From Chromera velia (taxonomy: Eukaryota > Sar > Chromeraceae), in contig JAHBMJ010000480.1 of NCBI GenBank assembly GCA_018398765.1, forward strand, positions 12,501-47,311: a stretch of 34,811 nt of DNA, in the 5' to 3' direction. Below the pieces are notes generated by a model that searched no databases, had not been told where the DNA came from, and saw nothing but the letters and a program-made list of their open reading frames with translations. Every line of letters starts with the position of its first letter. Position 1 is the stretch's first letter. A program made the translations under genes and the position numbers. Positions 22,467-32,305 of the stretch are shown in pieces.

Positions 22467-23992
22467 AGAATACGGACAGCCTGAAAACTTATATTAGTGC
22501 CCACCACGAGATAGCTTGTCGCAGCATCCAGCAGCATGATGCTCAGCTTGTAATGTTTGCCGAAGCTGCCAGGCTCCAGTCGAGAGGGCTGGAACAATTC
22601 TTGGCTTCACAAAAAAAAGCCAACCTTCACATCAGGGAAATTGTTGGGCTTGACTTGAAAGCCCTGGCGAAGGAGAAGCAGGCTGAGCTGGGGGAGGAAG
22701 AAATGGAAAGAACAGAGCCAATGCTACGAAATTATGTTCATGCCCTTGCCGATTTTGTGGAAACAGTTGGGGGAAGGGAGACTCAGTCTCAGAATGGTGA
22801 GCTCAATGTGGCTGCCAGTGTGGCCACCATCAAAAAAGCAGAGGTTAAGCCCAGAGTCTGGAGAAGGGGGCGAGAACTCTCCCCTCTAACCATTATCACC
22901 TTCTCAGACGAGCGGTCTACGGAAGATTTTGACACCGTGTTTGGTCCATCGCGCACAGTGAAATTTCAAAAGGTTGACTATAGGATTCGTCTGAGGAAAA
23001 CACGACCTCAGGCCCACAGAAATGACTTCGAGTGGGCGTTCGAGTCGGGCGTACACAGTCATAACGCAGACACGTGCGCCCGCGCCCAGGGAATTCTGAG
23101 TAGAGACGACCCGATCACGAATGTGCTGCATGCATTGCAGATGTACTATGGTATTGCGCGAATGAGAAAGAGCTTCCCTCTGCCCGCTCTCAACTTTGTA
23201 ACGCAACAACACCACTACACCGCACAGTAGTATCCATTGTTACCCCACCAGAACTCCATCTCCCCTGTTGCTGAGAATGCCTCCCACGTGCCGTCTTCTC
23301 GTCCCGTCTCCGGAGTCCAGCCTTCGCAGGCCCCAGTCATTCCGTCTGGTCTGCCGCAGCAGCATGCCCAGCCATAAGTGGCTCCGCCCGGACTGTCTGC
23401 ACAGCAGGGTGTAGCACAAAAGCGTATCCCCCTCCAGAATGCAGACGACAAACAGATTGCCAGAGCTCCCAATTCTCCCTCTGAAGTGTCGGATCGTGCT
23501 GCTCCGTCTGTGTAGGCACCCGAGGGAATTTTGTTATCCCCTCCTTGTGCAACTGATGCAGCTGCTGCTGCCGTGTCCCTCGAGGCTCTCGTCTCTCCAG
23601 ACGAGGGAGGACTCTCCGCCCCCAGGACAGACGGGGGTAAGAATAGAAAAAGAATGATGTCGGGTCGAGAGACCAGATCGCCGGGGCAGGGGGGCAAGAG
23701 GATGGGAAGGAAAATTCTGGAGGAGGAGGATACGGTGCGTATGAGGGGTCGGATGCTCCACAGAACCTTTCAGGCAGCGGGCGAAGAGTTTCTAGGGTTT
23801 CGTGAGACACCTGTCGGTCTCCCTCCTCAAGGTTGGGGAGGAGTATGGCCGATGGTCCCTCCTCACGGGAGCGCCTACGGAGGGGCACAGGGGCTACGTT
23901 CTGGGGGGGTAATGGGGGAACATAGGGGGAGGGACTGGAGGCAGTGGGGGGTTCTAGCGAGAGGATGCATTGGGGCGACTCTTAGTAAATGA
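22467..23992 (+). pseudogene. LINE ORF1 remnant
   Basis: Frame 2 is open from about 22467, and the first ATG is at 22553. It can be followed to 23992, broken only by TAG at 23228, TAA at 23375 and TAG at 23513. Composition carries on unchanged across each stop (Gln/Pro/Ser-rich after the first). The first 230 codons are helical and charged, with no zinc knuckle or RRM motif I can recognise. The last part is Arg/Gly-rich (GRETRSPGQGGKRMGR), as suits nucleic-acid binding. An ORF1 role in RNA binding is inferred from position. Each stop is one C-to-T change from a Gln codon. Confidence 0.65.
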
Positions 23993-24056
23993 TGACCGCT
24001 TGACAACAGTAAGCCCTCCTGTCTCGTCTTCTGTTTCTCTTTCTTTTTTTTCTCCC

Positions 24057-24092
24057 TCTTCTTCTTCTTCTTCTTCTTCTTCTTCTTCTTTG
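24057..24092 (+). repeat. (TTC)n tract encoding poly-Ser in the LINE ORF2 extension
   Basis: A TCT/TTC triplet run lies inside the ORF2 frame and would encode a serine tract. A second long Ser tract is encoded by TCC/TCT codons at about 25920-26020. Confidence 0.85.
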
Positions 24093-25028
24093 CCTTTCCT
24101 TCCTGTTGATGCGGCATTGCTTTTGTTCGAATGCATACATTTTGATGAGCCTTTTTGAGTGCCTATGAGAACTTGCCCTCCCCGTTTTCTAAGACCCACT
24201 CTTCATCCTCTATCAGAAACTGGCTCCACTGTTTTCTTGGGTAGTAACCGTTTTGCATGCCTAATGGATGACTCTTTATCTGAAAGCACTCCTCCCTTTT
24301 CGTCGCATCCCGCTCGACCTTTTGACGTTCCTTCGCAGCTCTCGGACCTAGACAGTAGAGATAAACAGCAAAGTTTTACTTCCAGCATGCCAATGGAAGA
24401 GTTAGTGAGGCTTGCTTTACACTGGGAAGAGAAAAGAAAAGGAACGCAAGAATAGCAAGGAAATGAGTCAACAAAGTGCACGGCTGGAGGCAGAAAAGAA
24501 GGAGAAAGGTGCAGGGGACTGAGAATGGAAGTCGAGTCCTCAGATAGCATGAAGACAGACAGAGGCAGACAGATGGTGTGCAGTGATAGGAAATGAAGAA
24601 ACAGAGAGGCAAGAGAGGATAGAGAGAGGGCAAAAGAAGAGATATCACTAGAAAGATGCAAGACAAGTAATCAGAGAGAGACAGCGTCTGACAGGGAGAT
24701 TCGATCAGGATTAAATAGGAAGGATAGAAAGGGCAGGAAAGGCAGTGAGAACACAGGTCTATTTTGCTTTCAAAGAGGGCCGGCAGATGCCGATACTGTT
24801 GACTCTCCTCTGATTTTTTCCTCCATCCCCCCAATTAGAGTGTGTAGAGACGGAGAGAGCAGGCCTAGGGAGGATATAAATATCAAAACCTAAGGGAAGC
24901 GGACAAACAGAAATGACAGTAAGAGAAGAAGAGACAGACAGGGTTAGAGAGAGGAAAGGAGGGATGACGAAGGACAAAACAGTGAAGATGAAGAAAAAAA
25001 CGGGGGGGGAGGTGGGATGGCAAAAAGG

Positions 25029-25136
25029 TGTTATTGTTTAGCCAAACCAGGGAGAACAGGATGCAGCAGGGGCTGCCTCTGTATGGCTGCTCAAAGAGCT
25101 TGCATCGAATGTATGCCTAGCCAGCGTGGGGGATGT
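25029..25136 (+). other. Cysteine cluster in the LINE ORF2 extension, CXC/tesmin-like
   Basis: Cysteine spacing is C-x-C-x8-C-x3-C-x-C-x6-C-x2-C-x7-C, with GCSRGCLC in the centre and CMPSQRGGCRNP at the end. CXC (tesmin/TSO1) domains and related zinc-binding cysteine repeats occur in chromatin proteins and in several retroelement proteins. The match is by pattern only. No stop codon falls inside the cluster. Confidence 0.6.
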
Positions 25137-25217
25137 AGAAATCCATGGAATCGTCTCTTTTCTTCTTCTTCTTCTTCTCCTCCTCCTCCTTCACCCTTCT
25201 CTTCTCCCTCTCTTGCA

Positions 25218-25455
25218 GATAGGCAGATAGACAGACAGCCAGAAGAACCAGAAAAAAACAGATAAAGAGGAAGACCTCCAAGACAGGTGGATAAACAGAC
25301 CGACAGACAGCCAGTGGAACCAGAAAGAAACAGACGTGGAGAAAGACTCCCAGGACAGGCAGGCAGACACTGTCAGACTGACAGGCAGCCTACAAACCCA
25401 GGAAGGAGGAGACGAAGAAGCAGACCTCCAAGGCAGGTAGATAGACAGACAAACA
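25218..25455 (+). repeat. Degenerate protein repeats of about 24-26 residues with AT-hook-like cores
   Basis: Three to four units share a DRQ...P-E-P-E+NR...R-x-R-P-P-R-Q plan (+ is K or R). RGRPPRQ in the first unit and RSRPPRQ in the third resemble the AT-hook core RGRP. DNA similarity is also visible (AGACAGACAGCCAG units). One in-frame TAA (25263) lies in the first unit. Minor-groove binding is inferred. Confidence 0.5.
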
Positions 25456-25592
25456 TACAACAAGCAGAAATAGAAAGAGAGGAGAGCAATAAGAAGCCAC
25501 CTAAACAGACAGCCAGACAAATAGAAAGTGAAGAGGAATATGTATATATGTATGGTCATGCTTCCCCTATCTCTATCTTTCGTCTTCCCATC

Positions 25593-25645
25593 TGTGATGT
25601 ATGTGGGGGAGTACTAGGAGTGGGGGGGTGCGGGGGTTTCTTTTG
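25593..25645 (+). other. Second cysteine cluster in the LINE ORF2 extension
   Basis: C-x2-C-x8-C-x4-C with many glycines between the pairs (CDVCGG...CGGFFC). It could bind one zinc ion. It follows the AT-hook-like repeats by about 45 codons. No family assigned. Confidence 0.4.
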
Positions 25646-26168
25646 TAAAGACGAGAAGACAGAAGAGGAGAGCAGCACCACTGATGAGGCGGGAAGCGAG
25701 GCTCCCTCCCCCATGACTCGCATTGTAGAAATTGTGTCTGTCAGGGAAGGAAATGGAAGAAAGAGAGAATACAAAATCAGACGGGAAGAATGGGAAAGGA
25801 CTGTGTGGGTCTTGGTCTCACTTGTGCTTCAATCGATGAGAGCCGTTTTTTGGGCTGGCAGAAGACGAAAGCCGATCACTGGCCTCAAAAAGGCACCTCA
25901 CCCTACCTCTTCATCGTATCAGTCTTCTTTTTCCTCCTCCTCCTCTTCTTCTTCTTCTTCTTTTTCTTTTTCCTCCTCCTCCTCTTCCTCCTCCTCCTCT
26001 TCATCTTCCTCTTCCTGGCAGTGCCCCTCTGCTTTCACGTCAATTCCAGACTGAGTTCTCAAACCGTCTCCTCCTTCTATTTTCTCTAAGAATGAACCTT
26101 TTCCCTCTTCTTCTTTTCCTTTCTCTTCCTCTTCTTCATCTTTTTCCTCTGCAACCGGCATGTGAAAC

Positions 26169-27160
26169 ATGACAGTGAATAGAAGAAGGCTGTCCATTGC
26201 CACGCTGAATGTCGGGGGTCTTGATTCTCGTCTCGGGAATGAATTGCTTGACCGGTGGTTGGAAGGGATCGATGTTGCAATCCTGACTAAAACAAAGTAC
26301 ACAACCACTTCAATCAACACACCCACCCACACAGGAAAAAACTTCAGTCATCGAGAATAGTACAGAAGAAAGCTGGGGGTACAGAAAAGAGCAAAGGACA
26401 GGGAAGTGAAAACAGAGGAGGTGTGTATTCTTATCCGATCATGCTTGGTCGCTAGTCTGATTAAAGCTTTTTTGGGAGTTGGTGGGGCCCAGTCTAGGGC
26501 CCAGTATGGTCAAACTAACACTTAGGAGCTGTTTGCCAGCCCAGGAGGGGGGGGGGGCGACTGCATCTCTGCATATTTTTGGTGTCTATCTCCTTTAATC
26601 GGGGGCAGGGAAAAGACTAAGAAACAATGATTCAGAACCGAAAGAGGTAGAGAAAGAGACACTTCTCAACATAGTCTGTAATGTTTCGCTATGTGACCTT
26701 TGCATTATGGTAGGAAACTTCAATTGCCATATAAGAAAAGAGGTCCCTAAAGGAATTTCATGGGAAAGGGAACAGATCGGGGGGGCGGGTGACTTACAAG
26801 AGATTTTGGGGGGTAAGGGGGAAGAAGCAATCGAGGGACTGTCTCGCCGCTCTGACTGTTGTTAAATCGTAAATAAACCAGGAAGAGCTGCCGTTTGCTT
26901 TTGTGAGAAAACAAACCTCCTTCCTTTAAATGGCCTGTCTTGGAAAGATGAAAAGAAAGGGATTGAAGTCGACTTTACAGGGGCTTGCACTTATTATGAA
27001 GGGGGTGCCCCAGTTATGGTCATTGATTTGTTTTTGGTTGATCCTTCTCTTCTTGGTTTGTGGAATTCTTTTGGGGTTGAGCTATAGCCTGATGCAGCCC
27101 CCAAACATGCGGTCGTTTCTCTATCTCTCAACCTCTCATCTCTGCTAAAACCGAATGACA
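26169..27160 (+). other. APE-like endonuclease domain of the LINE, inactivated
   Basis: The N-terminal strand SIATLNVGGL and the block DVAILTKTK correspond to the first two conserved APE motifs. MVGNFNCHI corresponds to the GDFN motif and KHAVVSLSL to the terminal strand with the conserved His. Both acidic catalytic positions are changed: Lys at 26289-26291 where Glu is expected, and Asn at 26716-26718 where Asp is expected. There is a frameshift in the poly-G run near 26547. Confidence 0.7.
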
Positions 27161-27959
27161 ACTCGCCGCTTCACCCTTCCTTTGTCCCATCCCCTTCTTT
27201 TACGAAGCCAGGAAGCAAAACGCCGTTCATCAATGATGAGATGATGCCTCTGGCAACTTCGGTAAAAGATTTAGCAGGGAAGCTCTGGCCTGAGTTGTGG
27301 GACGCCGGGATCCAGGAATTGAAAAAAGAAGGCCATTCCATCCATACCTTCGCCTCCTCCTCCTCCTCCCCTCTTCCCCCCTCTCCTTGTGTCCATCCCT
27401 TCTTTTTACCCCGCTACTCAGATATCACTTTCTGCCTTTCCGTCTTCCACTTGTTTTATCTTTGTACTGCCAGACTCACCCAACAGTGGGAGCATGTACT
27501 CACGCAACCCAAGGAGAGAAAACGAAAGCCACTTCATCCGAGAAAAAGTGAAAGGAAGGAAAAGGCTATCACACCTTGGAGGGATCAAGAATGCAGGGAG
27601 ATTCAGAAGAGAGTTAGATCTGCAGAAAGGGAATGGAAGGAAGAAAGGGAACTCTGGGGGGACGAAGATGAGCGGTGCATCACAGTAAAGAGAAAGATGA
27701 ACAGGTTAAACAGAGAGAGAGGGAAGTTGATAGCAAGAAAAAAGAGAAAGTATGCCATTCTTCAGGCAGAGAGACTTGTGGAAGAAGTTGCTAAGGACCC
27801 AGCAGCCCTATGGAAATGGAGGAGGGAGAGAAAAAAGGCAGAGAGTAGAAGTAAGGGAGAAAAGCCGTCCACGTTTTTGTTTTTAAATTTTTGGGCCGAT
27901 GTGTTCAGTGGGGATGGACTAGAGCCTCAAAAGAAGGATGAAATACCAGCTCCCCCCCC

Positions 27960-29200
27960 GACACCTTTCTTCTCTTTCGATAAATGTGAGAAGACACTGA
28001 AGGCAATCGACCTAAAGAAGGCAGCCGGCCTCGAAAGAATCTCTTCTGCGCAGGTACATTTATGCTTTTCCTCTTCTCGTCTGTCTCGTTTTCTTCTTTT
28101 CATTTTCTTCAATCTTTTTTTCATTTTTTCTTTCTGGCCAGAAAAGTGGAACTTCATTCGAATCGCTCCTGTTCCAAAAGGTCACGTCTCTCCCTCTTAT
28201 GACGAATGGAGGCCCATATATATTGTCTGCCTTCTGGTAAAGTTGTTCGCATTGTTGATGTATTGGATGGTTAGTTAAGGGAGACAACGAATATAGATGA
28301 ACGACAGGTGGGTTTTAGGAAGGAAGTCGGTACAAGGGAAGCGATAGCTGCTCTTTATGCTCTCACGGCTTCAGCAAAGAAGAGACACAGACCCCTCCTT
28401 GCAGCGTTTGTTAACTTTAGCAAGGCATTTGACCGAGTACCCAGAAAGAAAATGATTGACAGACTTAGAGAGGAAGGAGTCAGTGAGAAGGACGTATGCA
28501 TGATTCATTCCATGTATATAAATGTGTGGGGAAGGGTGGATGGGTATGGATAGGTCAGATTGGGTCTTTCCCGAAAGTGTAGGGGTAAAACAGGGAGATC
28601 CACATTCTCCTCTTCTTTTTCTCTTGTTTATTAATAATATTCATTCTGCTTTGAGTGTTAAAGGGAGGGAAGCTGATAACGGTTTGGATGGGGAATCAGA
28701 TATGGATGAAAGACACTGTCAGAGGGGGAGAGAATGCGGAGAAAGGAGGGAGGAGAGTGAAACAACAGAGCAGCGACCCCGTATCCCTGAGGAGGTAAGA
28801 TTAGCAGACTTACTGCTTGAGAGCATAGGCTATGCAGACAATCTTGTTATTTTTGCTTACTCTTCTTCTGACCTGCAGTCACTGTGGCGTTTAGACCGTT
28901 TAGCCTCTTATTGTCAGGAACATGGGTTGAAAGTGAATTTAAAGAAAACAAAAGTTCTTGCACTCTCAGGCTCAGGAAGAGAAATAGAAGGGGAAGTGAC
29001 TTTTGAAGGGAAGACAGTTGAACGTGTAGAGAGCTATAAATACCTTGGGTGTCATATGTTTGAGGGAAGGGACCCAAGAAAGTCAGTCAGGGACCGACTT
29101 GAAAGTGCTGAACGCTGTTTGGGGGCAGTGATAGGCACTTATTCATCCTTGGGTCCTTTGTCCCCTCGATGCAAAGTTTGTTTACTGCAGGCGCTCTGAG
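27960..29200 (+). other. Reverse transcriptase domain of the LINE, inactivated
   Basis: Blocks appear in canonical order: PVPKG and EWRPI, GFRKEVGTREA, motif A with FVNFSKAFD, motif B GVKQGDPHSPLLF, motif C YADNL, then SYKYLGCHM. Motif A has Asn (28413-28415) at the metal-binding Asp, and motif C has Asn (28840-28842) for the second Asp. Frameshifts lie near 28250 and 28540. Motif order and spacing are those of LINE RTs, not of LTR elements or group II introns. Confidence 0.85.
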
Positions 29201-29859
29201 AGCCGGTGGCAATGTACTCGCTAGAAGCCTTGCCGGTAAGTCAGAGACTCTGAGATATCGTTGCACTTGATGCATTGCAGCTTCGATTTGTACGCTGGAC
29301 ATTCCGTTTGCCCTATAACTCTTTCAAGGTGCCAACTTTGGTTTCGGTTGGTGTGCGTCCCATGAGAGAGATCCTTGCTTATCGGTTGGGAGGTTTCATA
29401 GAAAGCATAAAGAGAACAGAAAAGGGGGTTCCTCGGGCAGTCTGGAATGTATGGCATAGATCGCTGACCCCAGTATGGGCCAATTCAGCCAGTAGCATGC
29501 TTCAGACAATCGCACCAGATCTTTTCAGAAAAGAAAGCCAGAGAAGGAGAAACGGAACAAATAAATGGACACTCAAGCAGAAAGCGAGGGAAAGAGAAGC
29601 CTCAGAATGGTTGTCGGAATGGTTGACTTCAAGACCCGTCGGCGAGCATAGGCTCACCCGTTCATGTAACATCTATCCACGTAACTCTCGACTGAGTAAT
29701 TTTCAGATAGAGAACCGATCACACCAGTGTCTGGCCATGTTGCTTTTAGGGGGGAAGGTTAGAAGAGGGTAGGGTTACACAGTTCAATTGCATACTTTGC
29801 CTTGCTCTCTCTTGTCTGGTAGTTCTCTTTTCACTTCTCTTCTTCGAGCATGTGCTGGT

Positions 29860-30010
29860 GGGGGAAAGAGATACGGTGGATCCTGCGAAGAACACTGTAT
29901 TCACTGTCCTACAGTCAAAGGCAAAAAGGTGATCGACGATGCGGTGCATCGATTGTCTGCATGCGTGCGAACAGAGCAGCTTAGATCCAAACTTCACTCC
30001 CTGGCAGAGA
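29860..30010 (+). other. C-terminal zinc knuckle region of LINE ORF2
   Basis: CIHC is followed by His and Cys in DAVHRLSAC, then by a charged helix. This is the C-x2-C...H...C arrangement common at the C terminus of APE-type LINE proteins, where it helps bind template RNA. It is preceded by the region with LRFVRWTFRLP and GVRPMREILAYRL, typical of the RT-to-knuckle linker. Confidence 0.55.
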
Positions 30011-30189
30011 GAGTGAAAGAGAGAACAGGAATCGGTGAAAGGGTCTGCAGAGCAAGATGGACTGCTGAAGCTGGGGGGACTCTGAGAGGTATTGGGGAAG
30101 AAGAGACATATGTAAAAGAGCTCGTTTCATTCATTCTGGACCGGAGGCCAAAGAAGGTAAGTGTACTGATCGAAGCTTGTCTGAAATAA

Positions 30190-30393
30190 GTGCACGCGCG
30201 TCTTGTGTGGTTGTTCAGCCTTTAGCTTCAGCCTAGGCTGTGGAGGGTCGTGGTTGTTCATATTCATGCGGAAGCAGGCTAAGCTGCGGCGGTTTGCTCC
30301 TTTTGTTTACAACTGCATGCATGGGTTGCCATTTATCTCTGGTTTTAGAGACTCTAGGCTTAACCACAATTAAGTAAGTAAAGTAAAAATAAA
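30190..30393 (+). other. LINE 3' untranslated region and A-rich end
   Basis: After the ORF2 terminal TAA there are about 200 bp without a frame, including a TGCATGCATGG patch. It ends in AAGTAAGTAAAGTAAAAATA, which looks like a degenerate tandem tail. Unique-looking sequence resumes afterwards, close to the end of the next gene. Confidence 0.5.
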
Positions 30394-30428
30394 GGTGTTA
30401 ATGTAGGATAATACTCTAGATAATACTA

Positions 30429-32297
30429 CTAATAGTACGATGATGCATCACCACTTTCCGGAGATACCCTTATCAACTGTCCGTTCACTCGAAAGACCTC
30501 GATCGGCCCAATCGAACCGCTCTCTACTGCTTCTTGACAGTCAGGCCTGATGCGTCCCGCAAGAATCACTCCCCGAAGGGGCATCTTGCTTAGGACTGAT
30601 TCACAATTGAAGGTCTCTGCCCACTCGTGACTGCGCACCCACTCGTGGAGCGTCATCCACTTCTTATCTGCTTTCTGCACCTCCCATTCGTGCAAGTCAA
30701 TCATAGGGTAGTTCCTCCAACCCCGCCCCTTGGTGATGTTCATATGCCTCTCGATCTGGGTGACACCGTCCCATCCGAGAGCTGTCTTATACTCCACAAT
30801 ACACATGCAAGCCTCTTCGACCAGCCGACCAGCAGATAATCCACCTCAAAAACATCCCCCTCAGGTTGCCGAATGTTCACGTCATGTTTTCCCCTCTGGT
30901 GGAAAAGACCGTCGTTCCCTGCGATGCTGCCGTTTGCACGGTGTACGTACGCCTCCACAGCCTGGATCTCATCAGCGTCGATCAGAGCATCCGCCTTCTT
31001 GGAAACGTTTTGGAGTTTATTTTGCACAGACTTCAGCGTAGAGCTGCTTGTTGTGGGACCCCTCTCGGCAAAGTACATAGGCTGTCCCAAGTAGAAGTGG
31101 CTGTCATTCCAGAAATCTTGAAAGGATGCGAAAGGTTCGTCCGTTAGCACGTTTCCATCCGTATCAATTGGATAGAGCACCGCAATGTCCAAACGCTGCA
31201 AAAGGCTTTGAAACCCTCCCTCGTCCCTCGCGACCAGTACCTGGTTCTCCTCCGGGAACTACGGCATTTCGCCCTCCTCGACTCTCACCCATGCCTTTTT
31301 GATTTCTGGGCGGCCACCTCCACCTGCAACATCGCCCAGCCAACAAGGCAAGCAACGGGACAAGATGAAAGCAGACGAAGAGCAGAATACAGAGGCAAAA
31401 TAACCACACAAAGATGACAGCAAGCAAAGTACTTCATGATGCAGCGGATGATACTTGGAGAAAGCGGAAAGTAAAGCAATGAGAGCAAACTGAGTCACAC
31501 AAACTCAGAGCTCAGGAGCACACGAGAGACTGCAGCAGTTGTGACGCAAAGGCCAGCGAAGCAGCTGAAAAAGCAGATAAGCACGTCCCAATGAGAGCCA
31601 GAAACATCACACTGAGGGTGGCATCCAGTGAAAACGGATGAACACGCAAAGAGGCGCACATGCCCTCACCGAGTCGGAGACGACAGCCAGAAACGAACAC
31701 GCGGTGGCTCAGAATTGACAAGTCCGGTGCACGCCGGCTGACGGCAAACAATGCAGCCAGAACACAAGGCAAAAACGCAAGGCTTTTGAGGGGCGAAGTT
31801 GTCAGCCAGCCGTACGAGCATCAGACGGCAACGTGTCCCAACTGACCAGAGGTGGTCCAGGAGGCCACTTGCTGCTGCTGGAGAAGCAGGTTCTTTTCCT
31901 TCTGGAGCTCGGTCTGCTGGTTGTTCAGCGACGTCAGCTAGTTGTTCAGCGACGTCAGCTGGTTGTTCAGCGACGTCAGCTGGTCCCTTAATGCCTCTGC
32001 GGGCCAAGCTGTCCAATCACCGTAAAGTCCCATAACCGCTGTCTCCGTCGATCCCCCCAGTGCCGCCTCCACCCGCTCAATCTTCGCCTCCACCCACTCA
32101 ATCTTCACCTTGACCTTATCGAGCTCAGACTGCAGCCTAAGAGTTTCCTCCCGAGTTTCCGGTAGCGCAAGAAGAAACCCAGCCGCCTTTTGCGGGAAGG
32201 GCCTCCACAACCGGGTCAGTTTTGAGCTTGGCAGCGCAAACTGAAATCCAGCGCCTCCAGAAAGGAGAACGCAAAACAGCACAGAAAAGAACCGCAT
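30429..32297 (-). pseudogene. Broken two-exon gene: signal peptide, repeat-built coiled coil, PD-(D/E)XK-like nuclease domain
   Basis: Exon 1 is 32297-31847 and exon 2 is 31323-30429. The intron has a GTCAGT donor and a TTGCAG acceptor that keep phase, and both sites match the usage of the intact genes. Exon 1 starts MRFFSVLFCVLLSGGAGF, a clear signal peptide, followed by FQFALPSSKLTRLWRPF. A coiled coil follows, with three QLTSLNN repeats. Exon 2 has a conserved-looking alpha/beta region. FEVDYLL, followed about 12-14 residues later by CIVEYKTALG, gives the E-x-D ... E-x-K layout of PD-(D/E)XK nucleases. Breaks: TAG at 31938-31940 (inside a repeat whose sister copies have CAG), TAG at 31259-31261, and a one-base frameshift near 30830. 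The family is not recognised and the nuclease assignment is inference. It could also be a gene read through or wrongly sequenced at three places. Confidence 0.6.
31920..31985 (-). repeat. 21-bp tandem repeat encoding QLTSLNN, three copies
   Basis: Unit CAGCTGACGTCGCTGAACAAC on the minus strand, split here as CAGCTGACGTCG plus CTGAACAAC. The third copy starts with TAG in place of CAG, the only difference. Each heptad has leucine at two positions, which suits a coiled coil. Confidence 0.9.
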
Positions 32298-32305
32298 CGT
32301 GATGA

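Larger units (their letters stand above)
23970..30189 (+). pseudogene. LINE ORF2 remnant: extension, APE endonuclease, reverse transcriptase, zinc knuckle
   Basis: Frame 0 runs from about 23970 to the 11-G run near 26547. Frame 1 continues to about 28250, frame 0 to about 28540, then frame 1 to the TAA at 30187. In-frame stops: TGA 24156, 24594, 26052, 26163, 29197, 29251; TAG 24453, 24945, 26358, 26523, 27085, 28272, 29770; TAA 24891, 25263, 26596, 26863. The endonuclease starts near 26169 with SIATLNVGGL. RT landmarks are GFRKEVGTREAI, FVNFSKAFDRVP, GVKQGDPHSPLLF, YADNLVIFAYSS and GLKVNLKKTKVLAL. Frame shifts are few compared with the stops, which points to transition-biased decay, not loose genetic drift of all kinds. 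The enzyme would have nicked DNA and copied the element RNA in place. Confidence 0.85.
22260..30393 (+). mobile_element. Decayed APE-type non-LTR retrotransposon (LINE), about 8 kb
   Basis: One element in plus orientation with, in order, ORF1, a long ORF2 N-terminal extension with zinc-type cysteine clusters, an APE-like endonuclease, reverse transcriptase, an RT C-terminal region, a CCHC-type knuckle, a 3' untranslated region and an A-rich (AAGT)n-like end. The ORF2 frame can be followed for 6 kb through 17 in-frame stops and about three frameshifts. No RNase H domain was seen. The family is a LINE of uncertain clade. The copy is clearly dead. The 5' border is approximate. Confidence 0.85.

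Noticed and set aside
25287-26054. 255-codon frame as an independent cellular gene with a zinc finger.
   Set aside because: It lies in the same frame as the sequence before and after it, and runs into the LINE endonuclease with only C-to-T-type stops between, so it belongs to LINE ORF2.
22553-32297. TAA/TAG read as glutamine (alternative genetic code), suggested by many TAG/TAA in Gln-like contexts.
   Set aside because: The LINE also has six TGA in places that read as Arg, plus frameshifts and lost catalytic residues. The intact mutase and carboxypeptidase genes use no in-frame TAA/TAG over 1600 codons and end with TGA. Decay by C-to-T explains everything with one cause. A transcript or proteome check of TAG-containing genes would settle it.
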